From an uncultured Clostridia bacterium (GTDB lineage Bacteria; Bacillota; Clostridia; Christensenellales; Borkfalkiaceae), in NCBI GenBank assembly GCA_934271735.1, contig CAKQSB010000003.1:62001-126000 (forward strand): 64,000 bases of DNA, in the 5' to 3' direction. This document shows, piece after piece, positions 51,224 to 60,233 of this stretch (position 1 is the stretch's first letter; the number at the start of each line of letters is the position of its first letter). The notes below the pieces were generated by a model. The model did no database searches. It saw only the letters and a list, made by a program, of their open reading frames with translations, and was not told the DNA's origin. Position numbers and translations under genes: made by a program.

Positions 51224-51252
51224 ATGATATAATAATTCTCGGATTTTTGCAA
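51224..51252 (-). promoter_or_regulatory. Sigma-A promoter of rhaB
   Basis: Minus strand -35 TTGCAA (51252-51247), 17-base spacer, -10 TATCAT (51229-51224). It begins 15 bases after the sigK stop. Confidence 0.65.
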
Positions 51253-51266
51253 GGGTTTTTCCTTAA

Positions 51267-51968
51267 TTAAACTTCTATTTTGTCTTTTTTCACCATTTCT
51301 TTAATCTTTTCGATTGATTTCTTCTCTATTCTGGACACGTACGACCTCGATATCTTCAGAAGTTTCGCAGTTTCTCTCTGCGTAAGCGGTCTTCCCCCTT
51401 TAAGCCCGTATCTTAAACTGAGAATTTTATATTCCCTCTGCGAAAGACATTTTTCCATAACCTCGATAAACTTGTCTTTTATAAGTTTATTTTCGACTTT
51501 TGCGAGTACTCCGTCCTCTTTTTCGGCGATAAGATCGAGTATCGTTAGTTCGTTGCCGTCCTTATCCACCCCGACGGAATCGTAAATAGAAACGTTGTTT
51601 TTATACTTTTTGTTCGACCTTAAAAGCATCAGAATTTCGTTTTCGATACATCTCGCCGTGTATGTCGCAAGCTGAGTTCCTTTGGACGGATCGAAGGTAT
51701 TTATGGCTTTTATAAGCCCTATCGAACCTACCGAAATCAGATCGTCGGTATCTTCCGCGCCCTGATATTTTTTCGCGATGTGAGCGACAAGCCTCAGATT
51801 GTGTTTTATCAGAATATCTCTGGACTTTTTATCACCTTTTTCACGGAACGCCGCGAGATATTTTTCCTCTTCTTCTGCCGTTAAGGGCTTGGGAAAACTG
51901 TCGCCGCCGACGCCCGAACAGAAAAACACGAGCTTGGCGACGATAAATTCAATAAAATCAAAAAACAT
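51267..51968 (-). CDS. sigK: Sporulation sigma factor K precursor (pro-sigma-K)
   Basis: Mother-cell sigma factor for late sporulation, 233 residues, uninterrupted (no skin element). The first ~28 residues are the hydrophobic pro-sequence (FFDFIEFIVAKLVFFCSGVGG) before FPKPLTAEEE, as in Bacillus pro-sigma-K, which is removed by SpoIVFB. Region 2 (DLISVGSIGLIKAINTFD, TYTARCIENEILMLLR) and region 4 (QRETAKLLKISRSYVSRIEKK) are intact. AGAGG SD 8 bases from the ATG. Confidence 0.95.
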   Translation of the reverse strand: MFFDFIEFIVAKLVFFCSGVGGDSFPKPLTAEEEEKYLAAFREKGDKKSRDILIKHNLRLVAHIAKKYQGAEDTDDLISVGSIGLIKAINTFDPSKGTQLATYTARCIENEILMLLRSNKKYKNNVSIYDSVGVDKDGNELTILDLIAEKEDGVLAKVENKLIKDKFIEVMEKCLSQREYKILSLRYGLKGGRPLTQRETAKLLKISRSYVSRIEKKSIEKIKEMVKKDKIEV

Positions 51969-52007
51969 AGACTTACCTCTCAGGATAAATCTATGTCGAA
52001 ATTAAAG

Positions 52008-52037
52008 ATATTATGAAGTTTTTTGTCGTTATATTTC
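52008..52037 (-). promoter_or_regulatory. Possible sigma-E-type promoter of sigK
   Basis: Minus strand GAAATAT (52037-52031), 15-base spacer, CATAATAT (52015-52008). This is close to the sigma-E pattern (KMATATT and CATACANT). Sigma-E control of sigK is known in Bacillus. No sigma-A promoter is evident in the 78-base gap. Confidence 0.4.
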
Positions 52038-52046
52038 GGGGAAAAC

Positions 52047-53261
52047 TTATTTACGCAAAATATCCCCTGCGGAAACATTTATATCGGAATATATTCTTAT
52101 TTTTTGCTGAACGATTTTCGCGTCATCGATAATTTCCTCGTTTTCGTCTGTCATTTTGTCGACGATAATTATTTTATTGAAATTCTCGCCGGGCGTTAAA
52201 ACTTCGAGTTTATCGCCTTTTTTAAAACGGTTACGCATTTCCGCAACGAAATAACCGTTATCGTTCGTCCCCTCCGTAACAACGGCGGCGAACTGCTTTT
52301 CTCCCGCCGACTGAGAATCGGAATAATTGACGGTTTCCGTGTTTCCGCCGAGCATATAAGCCGTGGTAAAAACCCTGTGATTCGTCTTTAAAAGTTCATC
52401 GTAAAACGTTTCATTTTCTTTGTATTTATCGCCGATTTTGTAATATTCGTCAATTGCTCTTCTATATGCGTTTATGACCGTTGCGAGATAGTATTCGCTT
52501 TTCATTCTGCCCTCGATTTTCAAAGAGCAGATTCCCGCTTTTGCCATCTCGTCGATATGATCTATCATATTCAGATCTTTGCTGTTGAGGATATACGAAC
52601 CTCTTTCGTCCTCTTCGATACCGAAAAACTCCCCGCCTTTGGACTTTTCTCTGAGTTCATATTGCCAGCGGCAAGCCTGAACGCATTCGCCGCGGTTTGC
52701 GTCTCTGCCGTTGAAATAGTTGGAAAGCAGGCATCTGCCGCTATACGAAATGCACATTGCTCCGTGAACAAAGGCTTCAAGCTGAGTTTCCGGGCAAAAA
52801 TCGGATATTTCTTTGATTTCCGCAAGCGAAAGTTCTCTTGCGAGAACTACTCTTTCAAGCCCCTGTTCGCCCCAGAATTTAACCGCGTATTTATTAAGCG
52901 TATTCGCCTGCGTTGATAAATGAATCTTCAACTTAGGCGCGACCGCCTTACACAAAGAGATAAGCCCGACGTCCGTTATCAAAACCGCATCGACCCCGAT
53001 TTTTTCTAAGAAACGGAAATAATCCACCGCTTTTTCAAAATCGGAATTTCTCGCAAAAATGTTGACGGTAACGTAGATTTTGACGTTTTTTACGTGAGCG
53101 AATTTAACCGCTTCGATAAGCTCTTCGTCCGTAAAATTATCCGAAAAAGCTCTCAGCGAAAAACTCTTTCCTCCGAGATAAACGGCGTCCGCCCCGTAAT
53201 AAACGGCGGTTTTAAGTTTTGAAAAGTTCCCCGCGGGAGCAAGCAATTCAATTTTTTTCAT
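52047..53261 (-). CDS. U32 family protein, likely tRNA uridine-34 hydroxylase (TrhP-like)
   Basis: 404 residues. U32 core: ELLAPAGNFSKLKTAVYYGADAVYLGG, the Cys-rich block HGAMCISYSGRCLLSNY with GECVQACRW (iron-sulfur ligands), and LKIEGRMKSEYYLATVINAYRRAID. TrhP enzymes make 5-hydroxyuridine at tRNA position 34 using prephenate. The neighbour TrmR methylates that product, which supports TrhP over the related rRNA hydroxylase RlhA. Bacillus has two copies side by side (yrrN, yrrO); here there is one. Confidence 0.88.
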   Translation of the reverse strand: MKKIELLAPAGNFSKLKTAVYYGADAVYLGGKSFSLRAFSDNFTDEELIEAVKFAHVKNVKIYVTVNIFARNSDFEKAVDYFRFLEKIGVDAVLITDVGLISLCKAVAPKLKIHLSTQANTLNKYAVKFWGEQGLERVVLARELSLAEIKEISDFCPETQLEAFVHGAMCISYSGRCLLSNYFNGRDANRGECVQACRWQYELREKSKGGEFFGIEEDERGSYILNSKDLNMIDHIDEMAKAGICSLKIEGRMKSEYYLATVINAYRRAIDEYYKIGDKYKENETFYDELLKTNHRVFTTAYMLGGNTETVNYSDSQSAGEKQFAAVVTEGTNDNGYFVAEMRNRFKKGDKLEVLTPGENFNKIIIVDKMTDENEEIIDDAKIVQQKIRIYSDINVSAGDILRK

Positions 53262-53265
53262 AATG

Positions 53266-53901
53266 TCAGTTCTTCTTGTAAGATATGCTTATTCCGTCTC
53301 CCGTATCGGAAATGGCGGTTATGAAATCCTCGTCCGACGAAATCATATCGAGAAATTCGCGCATATTGTTTCTTATTGTATTATGTCTGTGAGGAGTTTT
53401 AACCTCTCCCGTTATATATCCTCGGAAGAGAACGTTATCGGCAAAAAGCACGCCGCCTTTGTTAAGTCTTGCTTTTATCTTCGGAAAAAGGTTTTTATAT
53501 TTGGATTTATTGCAATCGAGAAAGACGAAATCAAACCCTCCGTCAAGCTCGTCGACCACTTCTTCCGCATCGCCGAAAAAAGTAAAAACTCTTGAATTTA
53601 CATTGAATTTTTCAAAGTTTTTCAACGCTTCGTCTTCCGCGGGGCGATATCTTTCTACGGTATATAAAGTCGCTTCGGGGCAAGCCTGCAATAAAGCTAT
53701 TCCCGAGCAACCCGTAGCCGTTCCGAACTCTAAAATCTTTTTCGGATTAACAAGCTTTGCGGTAAGAATAAGAGAATTGAGACTTTCTCTTAAAATAGTC
53801 GCAATTCCCTTTTTCTTATAATCGTCTCTTAAATCCGACAATTCTTTTGAAATTGTATTCTCCGCGTTTTTTAAAACGAGAGATTTAACGTATTCGTGCA
53901 T
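53266..53901 (-). CDS. trmR: tRNA 5-hydroxyuridine methyltransferase TrmR (YrrM)
   Basis: 211-residue class I SAM methyltransferase of the catechol O-methyltransferase-like family. SAM motif LEFGTATGCSGIALLQA, metal Asp in FDFVFLDCNKSKY, and GGVLFADNVLFRG. In Bacillus TrmR makes 5-methoxyuridine 34. Its ATG overlaps the rnj stop (TAATG) and the U32 gene follows 4 bases later, giving an rnj-trmR-trhP unit. Confidence 0.9.
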   Translation of the reverse strand: MHEYVKSLVLKNAENTISKELSDLRDDYKKKGIATILRESLNSLILTAKLVNPKKILEFGTATGCSGIALLQACPEATLYTVERYRPAEDEALKNFEKFNVNSRVFTFFGDAEEVVDELDGGFDFVFLDCNKSKYKNLFPKIKARLNKGGVLFADNVLFRGYITGEVKTPHRHNTIRNNMREFLDMISSDEDFITAISDTGDGISISYKKN

Positions 53902-55553
53902 TATACTTCCGTTAAAACGGGAATAATCATCGGACTTTTCTTTGTCTTTTTAACAACGAAATTACGAAGATTTTTCCTTATCTGATTTCTTATTTCACCC
54001 ATATCGCCCACGGATTTCACGTCGAACGAATTAACGGTTTTTGTTACGATGTTTTTCGCTTCGGCAACCTGAGCTTCCGATAAAATCGAGCCTTTGTTGA
54101 TTATATCCGGACCTTGAACGATTTCGCCCGTATCCTCCGACACACAGCAAACGGCGATAATCAAGCCGTCTTCGGCAAGGTGCTTTCTGTCCTTGACGAC
54201 GTTTTCGCTGTCGTCGATGGAAAGCCCGTCGATATATCTCGTACCCGACTGGAATCTGTCGCCGCGTTTCATACTCTTAGGCGTAATCTCGATCGTGTCG
54301 CCGATATCCGCGATAAGCATATTGCTTTCTTTCATTCCTATTTCTTTGGCTAAACGGCAATGTTTTTTCAGATGTCTGTACTCGCCGTGAACGGGAATAA
54401 AGAATTTCGGTTTTAAAAGCGTATGCAGCGTTTTGAGTTCTTCCTGGCATGCGTGACCCGAAACATGTATTTTCGTTATAGATTTGTAAACTACATCCGC
54501 GCCTTTTCTGTAAAGGTTGTTTATGACCTGATAAATGCTTCTCTCGTTGCCCGGAATAGGCGAAGCGGAAATGATTATTGTGTCGTTATTTCCGACCTGA
54601 ACCTGATTGTATTCTCCCGCAGCCATTCTCGTAAGCGCGCTCATAGGCTCGCCCTGACTCCCGGTAGACACGATAACGAGATCCTTATCGGCGTAATTTT
54701 TGATTTTTTCTATATCCACAACGAGATTTTCGGGTATCGAAATTTCGTTTACTCTCGTTGCCGCGTCGACGACGTTAAGCATACTTCTGCCCGAAAAAGC
54801 GATTTTTCTCTTATGTTTTTCGGCAAGATTGATTATCTGCTGCAATCTGTGAACGTTTGTAGCGAAAGTCGCAACGATAAGTCTTCTTTTAGCGTTATCG
54901 GCGAAAAGTCTGTCCAAAGTCTCTCCTACGACGTGTTCGCTCATAGTGTAGCCTTCCTGCTCCACATTCGTCGATTCGCACAAAAGAAGAGTTACGCCCT
55001 TTTTACCAATCTCCGAAATTCTCGGAATATCGATCATCTCGCCGTTTATGGGCGTTAAATCTATCTTGAAATCGCCCGAATGGTATACAAGACCTACTGG
55101 CGTGTTTATCGCAAGCGCGCAGCTTCCCGGGATTGAATGGTTGACATGAACGAATTCAACCGAGAAACAGCCGAGTTTCACCACTCCCGAGGGTTTTACG
55201 CAATTAAGCGAATAATTCTGAACCCTTTGTTCTATAAGCTTATGCTCGCAAAGCATAAGAGTTAATTTCGTTCCGTAAACGGGAACGTTGATTTCTTTTA
55301 AAACGTACGGGAGACCGCCTATATGGTCTTCGTGTCCGTGCGTAAGCACTATTCCTCTTATTCTGTCCTTATTCTGAACAAGATAAGATATATCGGGTAT
55401 CAGAAGATCGATTCCGGGCATATCCGCATTCGGAAAGGTCAGCCCCGCGTCGATTATTATGATATCCTTACCGTATTCGAGGGCGGTCATATTCTTTCCT
55501 ATTTCGCCTACGCCGCCCAGAAATCTGACTTTTAAAGATTTTTTGTTGTTCAA
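53901..55553 (-). CDS. rnj: Ribonuclease J, TTG start
   Basis: 5'-3' exo- and endoribonuclease of the beta-CASP metallo-beta-lactamase family, 550 residues. Zinc motif LTHGHEDHIGG, DAGLTFPNADMPGIDLLIPD, SGHACQEEL and HGEYRHLKKH. The start is TTG at 55553-55551 with a GGAG SD 9 bases away. The SD bases are partly paired in a small CTCCCGT/ACGGAG hairpin, which may modulate translation. Confidence 0.95.
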   Translation of the reverse strand: MNNKKSLKVRFLGGVGEIGKNMTALEYGKDIIIIDAGLTFPNADMPGIDLLIPDISYLVQNKDRIRGIVLTHGHEDHIGGLPYVLKEINVPVYGTKLTLMLCEHKLIEQRVQNYSLNCVKPSGVVKLGCFSVEFVHVNHSIPGSCALAINTPVGLVYHSGDFKIDLTPINGEMIDIPRISEIGKKGVTLLLCESTNVEQEGYTMSEHVVGETLDRLFADNAKRRLIVATFATNVHRLQQIINLAEKHKRKIAFSGRSMLNVVDAATRVNEISIPENLVVDIEKIKNYADKDLVIVSTGSQGEPMSALTRMAAGEYNQVQVGNNDTIIISASPIPGNERSIYQVINNLYRKGADVVYKSITKIHVSGHACQEELKTLHTLLKPKFFIPVHGEYRHLKKHCRLAKEIGMKESNMLIADIGDTIEITPKSMKRGDRFQSGTRYIDGLSIDDSENVVKDRKHLAEDGLIIAVCCVSEDTGEIVQGPDIINKGSILSEAQVAEAKNIVTKTVNSFDVKSVGDMGEIRNQIRKNLRNFVVKKTKKSPMIIPVLTEV

Positions 55554-55591
55554 TTTTGTTTACTCCGTTTTTACGGGAGACACGAAAAGTT

Positions 55592-55615
55592 GCCCGAACA
55601 AAAATTTATTCGGGC
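55592..55615 (-). terminator. Intrinsic terminator of valS
   Basis: Minus strand GCCCGAA/TTCGGGC stem with a ten-base loop, followed by AACTTTT. The U-tract is short, so some read-through into rnj is likely; no clear rnj promoter was found in the gap. Confidence 0.65.
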
Positions 55616-55623
55616 ATATAATA

Positions 55624-58254
55624 TCAATTTTCTATTTCTTCGATACTTTTAATAATCTTTTCCTTTATCTCCGTGAATTTTGTTAATTTTGCTTTTTCTC
55701 CGTCGATCAAAGCCTTGGGAGCTTTGGCGACGAATCCCTGATTGGAGAGTTTGCTCTCCGCTCTCTTTATTTCGTTTTCGGTTTTTTCAAGCTCGGCTTT
55801 GAGTCTCGCAAGCTCTTTTTCGTAGTCTACAAGTTCGCCGAGCGGAATATAAATTTCCGCGCCGTCGAGAATCTTGGAAACGACCTTTTCGCCGATAACG
55901 TCCTTATTCGCAACGTATTTGATTTCGCCTACGTTAGCGAGCTTGCGAATGTAAGAAGCTCCGTTTTCGATAAGTCTCTTGTTTTCCGTAACGACGTAAA
56001 TATCGACCTTAGCCGAAGGCGCAGCTCCCGTTTCCGCTTTGATGTTTCTTATAGACTTAATGATGTCCATAATTTTCTCGGTTGCCGATCTTTCTTTTCT
56101 GTAAGCAAGCTTCGAGTTGTATTTCGGGAAATCGGAAACCATAATGCTACCCGTAGTTTCGGGAATATGGTCGTAAATCTCTTCGGTTACGAACGGAATG
56201 AACGGATGAAGGAGTTTGAGCATATTCTTTAACACATAGCACAGAACGCTTACCGTGTTATCCTTCTTTTCGTTATCCTCTCCGTACAAAACAGGCTTGC
56301 AAAGTTCGATATACCAGTCGCAGAAATCCGACCAGACGAAATCCTGCAAAGCCGCGCAAGCAAGACCTATCTCGTATTTTTCCATATTGACCGTTACGTC
56401 TTTGACAACCGAATTAAGTTTCGAAATAATCCATTTGTCTGCGGGAACGAGCTTGATTTCGGAAAGTTCGGTTTTGATTTTTCTTCCTTCACAGTTCATA
56501 AACACGAAACGCGAAGCGTTCCATATCTTGTTGATGAAATTTCTGCATCCTTCGAGTTTCTCTGCGGAATATCTTATATCGTTGCCCGCGGAAATACCGT
56601 TAAGAAGACAATATCTCAGAGTGTCCGCGCCGTACTTATCGATAATTTCGAGCGGGTCTACGCCGTTTCCGAGAGATTTGCTCATCTTTCTGCCCTGCGA
56701 ATCCCTTACGATACCGTGAATCAGAACGTCCTTGAAAGGAATTCTGTCCATATGCTCTATACCGCTGAAAATCATTCTTGCTACCCAGAAGAAAATTATG
56801 TCGTAAGCGGTAACGAGAACGTCGGTAGGATAGAAATATTCGAGATCTTCCGTTTTATCGGGATAACCGAGCGTGGAGAACGGCCAGAGAGCCGAACTGA
56901 ACCAGGTGTCGAGAACGTCCTCGTCCTGACGGAATTTCTTTCCTCCGCACTTCGGGCAAACCGTAGGTTCTTCTTTCGCAACGACGGTTTCTCCGCAATC
57001 TTCGCAGTAATAAGCGGGTATTCTGTGTCCCCACCAGAGCTGACGGGAAATACACCAGTCCTTGATGTTCTCCATCCAGTTGTAGTATATTTTCGTAAAT
57101 CTCGGCGGAGTGAATTTGATACTCTTCTTTCTTACAGCCGAAATAGCGGGTTTCGCGAGAGGCTCCATCTTTACGAACCACTGTTTTGAAACGATAGGCT
57201 CGACGGTGTCGTGACAACGATAACAATGTCCGACGTTGTGCGCGTGCGGCTCGATTTTTTCGAGATTTCCGAGAGCCTGAAGTTCTTTAACGACGGCTTC
57301 TCTGCACTCGTAACGCGTCATTCCGTTATATTTGCCCGCATTTTCGTTCATAACCGCTCCGTCGTCCATAACGCGGATTACGGGAAGCGAATGACGAAGA
57401 CCGACTTCGAAGTCGTTCGGGTCGTGAGCGGGAGTTATTTTAACTGCGCCCGTGCCGAATTCCATATCGACGTAATCATCCGCAACGACGGGGATTTCTC
57501 TGCCGACGATGGGAAGAATAAGCGTTTTTCCTACGATATCTTTATATCTCGGATCTTTGGGATTTACGGCTACCGCGGTATCTCCGAACATTGTTTCGGG
57601 TCTCGTCGTTGCAACGATGAGATACTTATCGCTGTCCTTCAGATAATAACGAAGGTGCCAGAAGAAAGACGGTTCTTCGGTATACTCCACTTCTGCGTCC
57701 GAAAGTGCGGTTTTACAGCAGGGACACCAGTTGATTATTCTCTTTCCCTGATAAATCAAACCTTTGTTATAAAGATTTACGAAAACCTCTTTAACCGCTT
57801 TCGAGCATTTTTCGTCCATCGTGAAAGCAAGTCTCGACCAGTCGCACGAAGAACCGAGCCTTTTGAGCTGTTCGACGATTCTGCCGCCGTACTTATTTTT
57901 CCAAGCCCAGGCTCTCTCGAGAAATCCCTCTCTGCCGACCTGTTCTTTGGTAAGACCTTCGGCTTTCATCTGATCGACGATTTTCACCTCGGTCGCAATA
58001 GACGCGTGATCGGTTCCGGGAAGCCATAAAGCCTCGTAACCCTGCATTCTCTTGAAACGAATGATGCTGTCCTGAATAGATTCGTCGAGAGCGTGACCGA
58101 TATGAAGCTGACCGGTAATGTTCGGCGGCGGCATAACGATTGTGAAAGGAATTTTTTCTCTGTTCGGGTGTGCGGTAAAGTATCCTTTATCTACCCATTC
58201 CTTATAAATTCTCTCCTCGAAATCTTGCGGATTGTAGGTTTTGTTCATCTCCAT
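55624..58254 (-). CDS. valS: Valyl-tRNA synthetase
   Basis: Class I aminoacyl-tRNA synthetase with editing domain, 876 residues. HIGH motif as LHIGH (PNITGQLHIGHALDES), KMSKS as GRKMSKSLGNG, and ATTRPETMFGDTAVAV in the editing domain. Two zinc-like Cys sites (WCPCCKTALS and CEDCGETVVAKEEPTVCPKCGG). The C-terminal ~65 residues form the tRNA-binding coiled coil. No T-box leader: only ~30 bases separate the promoter from the ATG. Confidence 0.98.
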   Translation of the reverse strand: MEMNKTYNPQDFEERIYKEWVDKGYFTAHPNREKIPFTIVMPPPNITGQLHIGHALDESIQDSIIRFKRMQGYEALWLPGTDHASIATEVKIVDQMKAEGLTKEQVGREGFLERAWAWKNKYGGRIVEQLKRLGSSCDWSRLAFTMDEKCSKAVKEVFVNLYNKGLIYQGKRIINWCPCCKTALSDAEVEYTEEPSFFWHLRYYLKDSDKYLIVATTRPETMFGDTAVAVNPKDPRYKDIVGKTLILPIVGREIPVVADDYVDMEFGTGAVKITPAHDPNDFEVGLRHSLPVIRVMDDGAVMNENAGKYNGMTRYECREAVVKELQALGNLEKIEPHAHNVGHCYRCHDTVEPIVSKQWFVKMEPLAKPAISAVRKKSIKFTPPRFTKIYYNWMENIKDWCISRQLWWGHRIPAYYCEDCGETVVAKEEPTVCPKCGGKKFRQDEDVLDTWFSSALWPFSTLGYPDKTEDLEYFYPTDVLVTAYDIIFFWVARMIFSGIEHMDRIPFKDVLIHGIVRDSQGRKMSKSLGNGVDPLEIIDKYGADTLRYCLLNGISAGNDIRYSAEKLEGCRNFINKIWNASRFVFMNCEGRKIKTELSEIKLVPADKWIISKLNSVVKDVTVNMEKYEIGLACAALQDFVWSDFCDWYIELCKPVLYGEDNEKKDNTVSVLCYVLKNMLKLLHPFIPFVTEEIYDHIPETTGSIMVSDFPKYNSKLAYRKERSATEKIMDIIKSIRNIKAETGAAPSAKVDIYVVTENKRLIENGASYIRKLANVGEIKYVANKDVIGEKVVSKILDGAEIYIPLGELVDYEKELARLKAELEKTENEIKRAESKLSNQGFVAKAPKALIDGEKAKLTKFTEIKEKIIKSIEEIEN

Positions 58255-58286
58255 AATTCTTTCTCCGAAAAAGTTATAACTCTTGT

Positions 58287-58315
58287 ATTATATTATAAAT
58301 TACTTTAATTGTCAA
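58287..58315 (-). promoter_or_regulatory. Consensus sigma-A promoter of valS
   Basis: Minus strand -35 TTGACA (58315-58310), 17-base spacer, -10 TATAAT (58292-58287): exact consensus. Confidence 0.85.
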
Positions 58316-58334
58316 ATAAATGCGGGGTCGCATA

Positions 58335-58343
58335 TGATATAAT
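58335..58343 (+). promoter_or_regulatory. Extended -10 promoter of the ABC importer operon
   Basis: TGATATAAT (extended -10) with no recognisable -35 at 17 bases, suggesting dependence on an activator or on the extended -10 alone. Predicted leader ~87 bases. Confidence 0.5.
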
Positions 58344-58374
58344 AACCAAAGTATTTGCGCCGATTCGACTTATT

Positions 58375-58390
58375 TTTGTCGACCGACAAA
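58375..58390 (+). promoter_or_regulatory. Dyad in the leader of the ABC importer operon, candidate operator
   Basis: TTTGTCG AC CGACAAA: seven-base perfect arms with a two-base centre, about +25 to +40. The centre is too short for a good RNA loop, so a repressor site is the simpler reading. Further stems (CCGTACGG and others) follow before the AAAGGAG SD. Confidence 0.45.
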
Positions 58391-58436
58391 TTAAGCCGTA
58401 CGGAAAAGCGGACTTTCGGTTAAAGGAGTTTTGTAT

Positions 58437-59444
58437 ATGAAAAAAATCACGGCGATTTTTCTCGTCGCCTGCTCTCTTCTCTTTTCCCTTGCATCCTGCG
58501 GCGAAAACAAGAAAAACGAGCTTAAAAAAATTCGCGTAAACGAAGTAACTCATTCTATCTTTTACGCGCCGCTTTATATCGCGATAGAAAACGAATTCTT
58601 CAAACAGGAAGGACTTGAAATCGAGCTTACGAACGGCGGCGGATCCGATAAATCGATGACCGCTTTATTGTCGGGAAACGCCGACATAGGTCTTATGGGC
58701 GTGGAAGCCGCAATATACGTTTTCAAGGAAGGCAAAGCCGATTATCCTAAAGTTTTCGGGCAGCTCACCAAACGCGACGGCTCGTTCCTCGTATCGAGAA
58801 AAGCCGAACCCGATTTCAGATGGGAAAATCTCGAAAATAAAACCGTTCTTGCGGGAAGAACGGGCGGCGTACCCGCGATGACGTTCGAATACGTCGTAAA
58901 CAAACACGGGCTTTATAACGGCAAAAACATAACGCTTAACAACGACGTCGCCTTCAATCTTATGGGTCCCTCTTTCGAAGGCGGCACGGGCGATTACACA
59001 ACGCTTTTCGAACCTCTCGCGAGCGAATACGCAAAAGCCGGAAAAGGCTATATCGTCGCTTCCGTCGGTAAAGAAAGCGGAGAAATCCCCTACACCGCGT
59101 TTATGTCCGCGAAAAGCTATATCGAAAAGAACGGCGAAATAATCGAAAAATTTCTCACCGCGCTTCAGAAAGCCGTAAAATATCTCGAAGAAACCGACAA
59201 GAAAACCGTTGCCGAAAGTATTTTGAAACAATTTCCCGGCACGGAACTCGCTTCGGTTACGGATGCCTTGGAAAGCTATTTATCCATAGACGCCTGGACG
59301 AAAAATATGGCTATGACCGAATTTGCTTTCGATAATCTTCAATCGGTTATGCAAAACGCGGGAGAACTCGACGAAAAAATAAATTGCGGCGACATAAATT
59401 ATACCGAAATCGCCGAAAAAGTATACAAAAAAATCTACGGCTAA
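58437..59444 (+). CDS. ABC importer substrate-binding lipoprotein (NMT1/SsuA type)
   Basis: 335 residues. Lipoprotein signal MKKITAIFLVACSLLFSLASC with lipobox LASC (Cys21). The mature protein fits the NMT1/THI5/SsuA fold: FYAPLYIAIENEFFKQEGLE, SGNADIGLMGVEAAIYVFKEG and GTGDYTTLFEPLASEYAKAGKG. Such proteins bind sulfonates, nitrate, or pyrimidine precursors of thiamine; the substrate cannot be read from the sequence. The ATG at 58437 follows an AAAGGAG SD. Confidence 0.9.
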   Translation: MKKITAIFLVACSLLFSLASCGENKKNELKKIRVNEVTHSIFYAPLYIAIENEFFKQEGLEIELTNGGGSDKSMTALLSGNADIGLMGVEAAIYVFKEGKADYPKVFGQLTKRDGSFLVSRKAEPDFRWENLENKTVLAGRTGGVPAMTFEYVVNKHGLYNGKNITLNNDVAFNLMGPSFEGGTGDYTTLFEPLASEYAKAGKGYIVASVGKESGEIPYTAFMSAKSYIEKNGEIIEKFLTALQKAVKYLEETDKKTVAESILKQFPGTELASVTDALESYLSIDAWTKNMAMTEFAFDNLQSVMQNAGELDEKINCGDINYTEIAEKVYKKIYG

Positions 59445-59468
59445 ATAACAAACAAGGAAACGCTAAAG

Positions 59469-60233
59469 ATGAACGAAATACTCAAGCTGGAAAACGTTTC
59501 CCTTGCCTATCAGACGGATACCGACGAAATTCTCGCGCTCAATTCGATTTCGTTTGACGTCAAAAGAGGAGAATTCGTCGCGATCATCGGTCCGTCGGGA
59601 TGTGGAAAAACAAGTATTCTTTCCATAATAGCGGGGCTTTTGAAGCCGAGCGGCGGAAAGGTTACGCTTTGCGGCAAGGAAGTAAAAAAAGGTAAAACGT
59701 CGATAGGATATATGCTTCAGAAAGACGAATTGTTCCCTTGGCGGACAATCGAAGAAAACGCGTATCTCCCGCTCGAAGTGAAGAAAAACAAAAGTAAAAC
59801 GGAAAAAGACAAAGTCGCCGCTTTGCTGAAAAAATACGGCTTGTGGGAATTTCGTAAGAAATATCCTTCGCAACTGTCGGGAGGAATGCGCCAGCGCGCC
59901 GCCTTAATTCGCACGATGGCTTCTTCGCCCGATCTTTTGCTTTTAGACGAGCCGTTTTCCGCGTTGGATTATCAAACCAGACTTTCGGTTTGCGACGATT
60001 TATACGATATAATCAAAAAAGAAAAGAAAACAGCTCTCCTCGTCACGCACGATATTTCGGAAGCTTTATCTACGGCGGACAGAATCGTCGTACTCACGAA
60101 AAGACCGTCCAAAGTGCTTAATATTCATATAATCGACCTCGATAAAACGGCAACGCCTCTGAAACGAAGAGAAGATCCGCGTTTTTCGGGCTGGTTCGAA
60201 AGAATGTGGAGGGAGCTTAACTATGAAAAATAA
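59469..60233 (+). CDS. ABC importer ATPase (SsuB/TauB type)
   Basis: 254 residues. Walker A GPSGCGKT (41-48), Q-loop MLQKDELFPWRT, signature LSGGMRQR, Walker B LLLLDEPFSALD and H-loop VTHDISEAL. Energises the importer encoded on either side; 24 bases after the binding protein gene and overlapping the permease by 11 bases. Confidence 0.95.
   Translation: MNEILKLENVSLAYQTDTDEILALNSISFDVKRGEFVAIIGPSGCGKTSILSIIAGLLKPSGGKVTLCGKEVKKGKTSIGYMLQKDELFPWRTIEENAYLPLEVKKNKSKTEKDKVAALLKKYGLWEFRKKYPSQLSGGMRQRAALIRTMASSPDLLLLDEPFSALDYQTRLSVCDDLYDIIKKEKKTALLVTHDISEALSTADRIVVLTKRPSKVLNIHIIDLDKTATPLKRREDPRFSGWFERMWRELNYEK

Noticed and set aside
58255..58330. Possible T-box leader for valS
   Set aside because: Only ~30 bases lie between the consensus promoter and the ATG, far too short; no specifier stem or T-box sequence.
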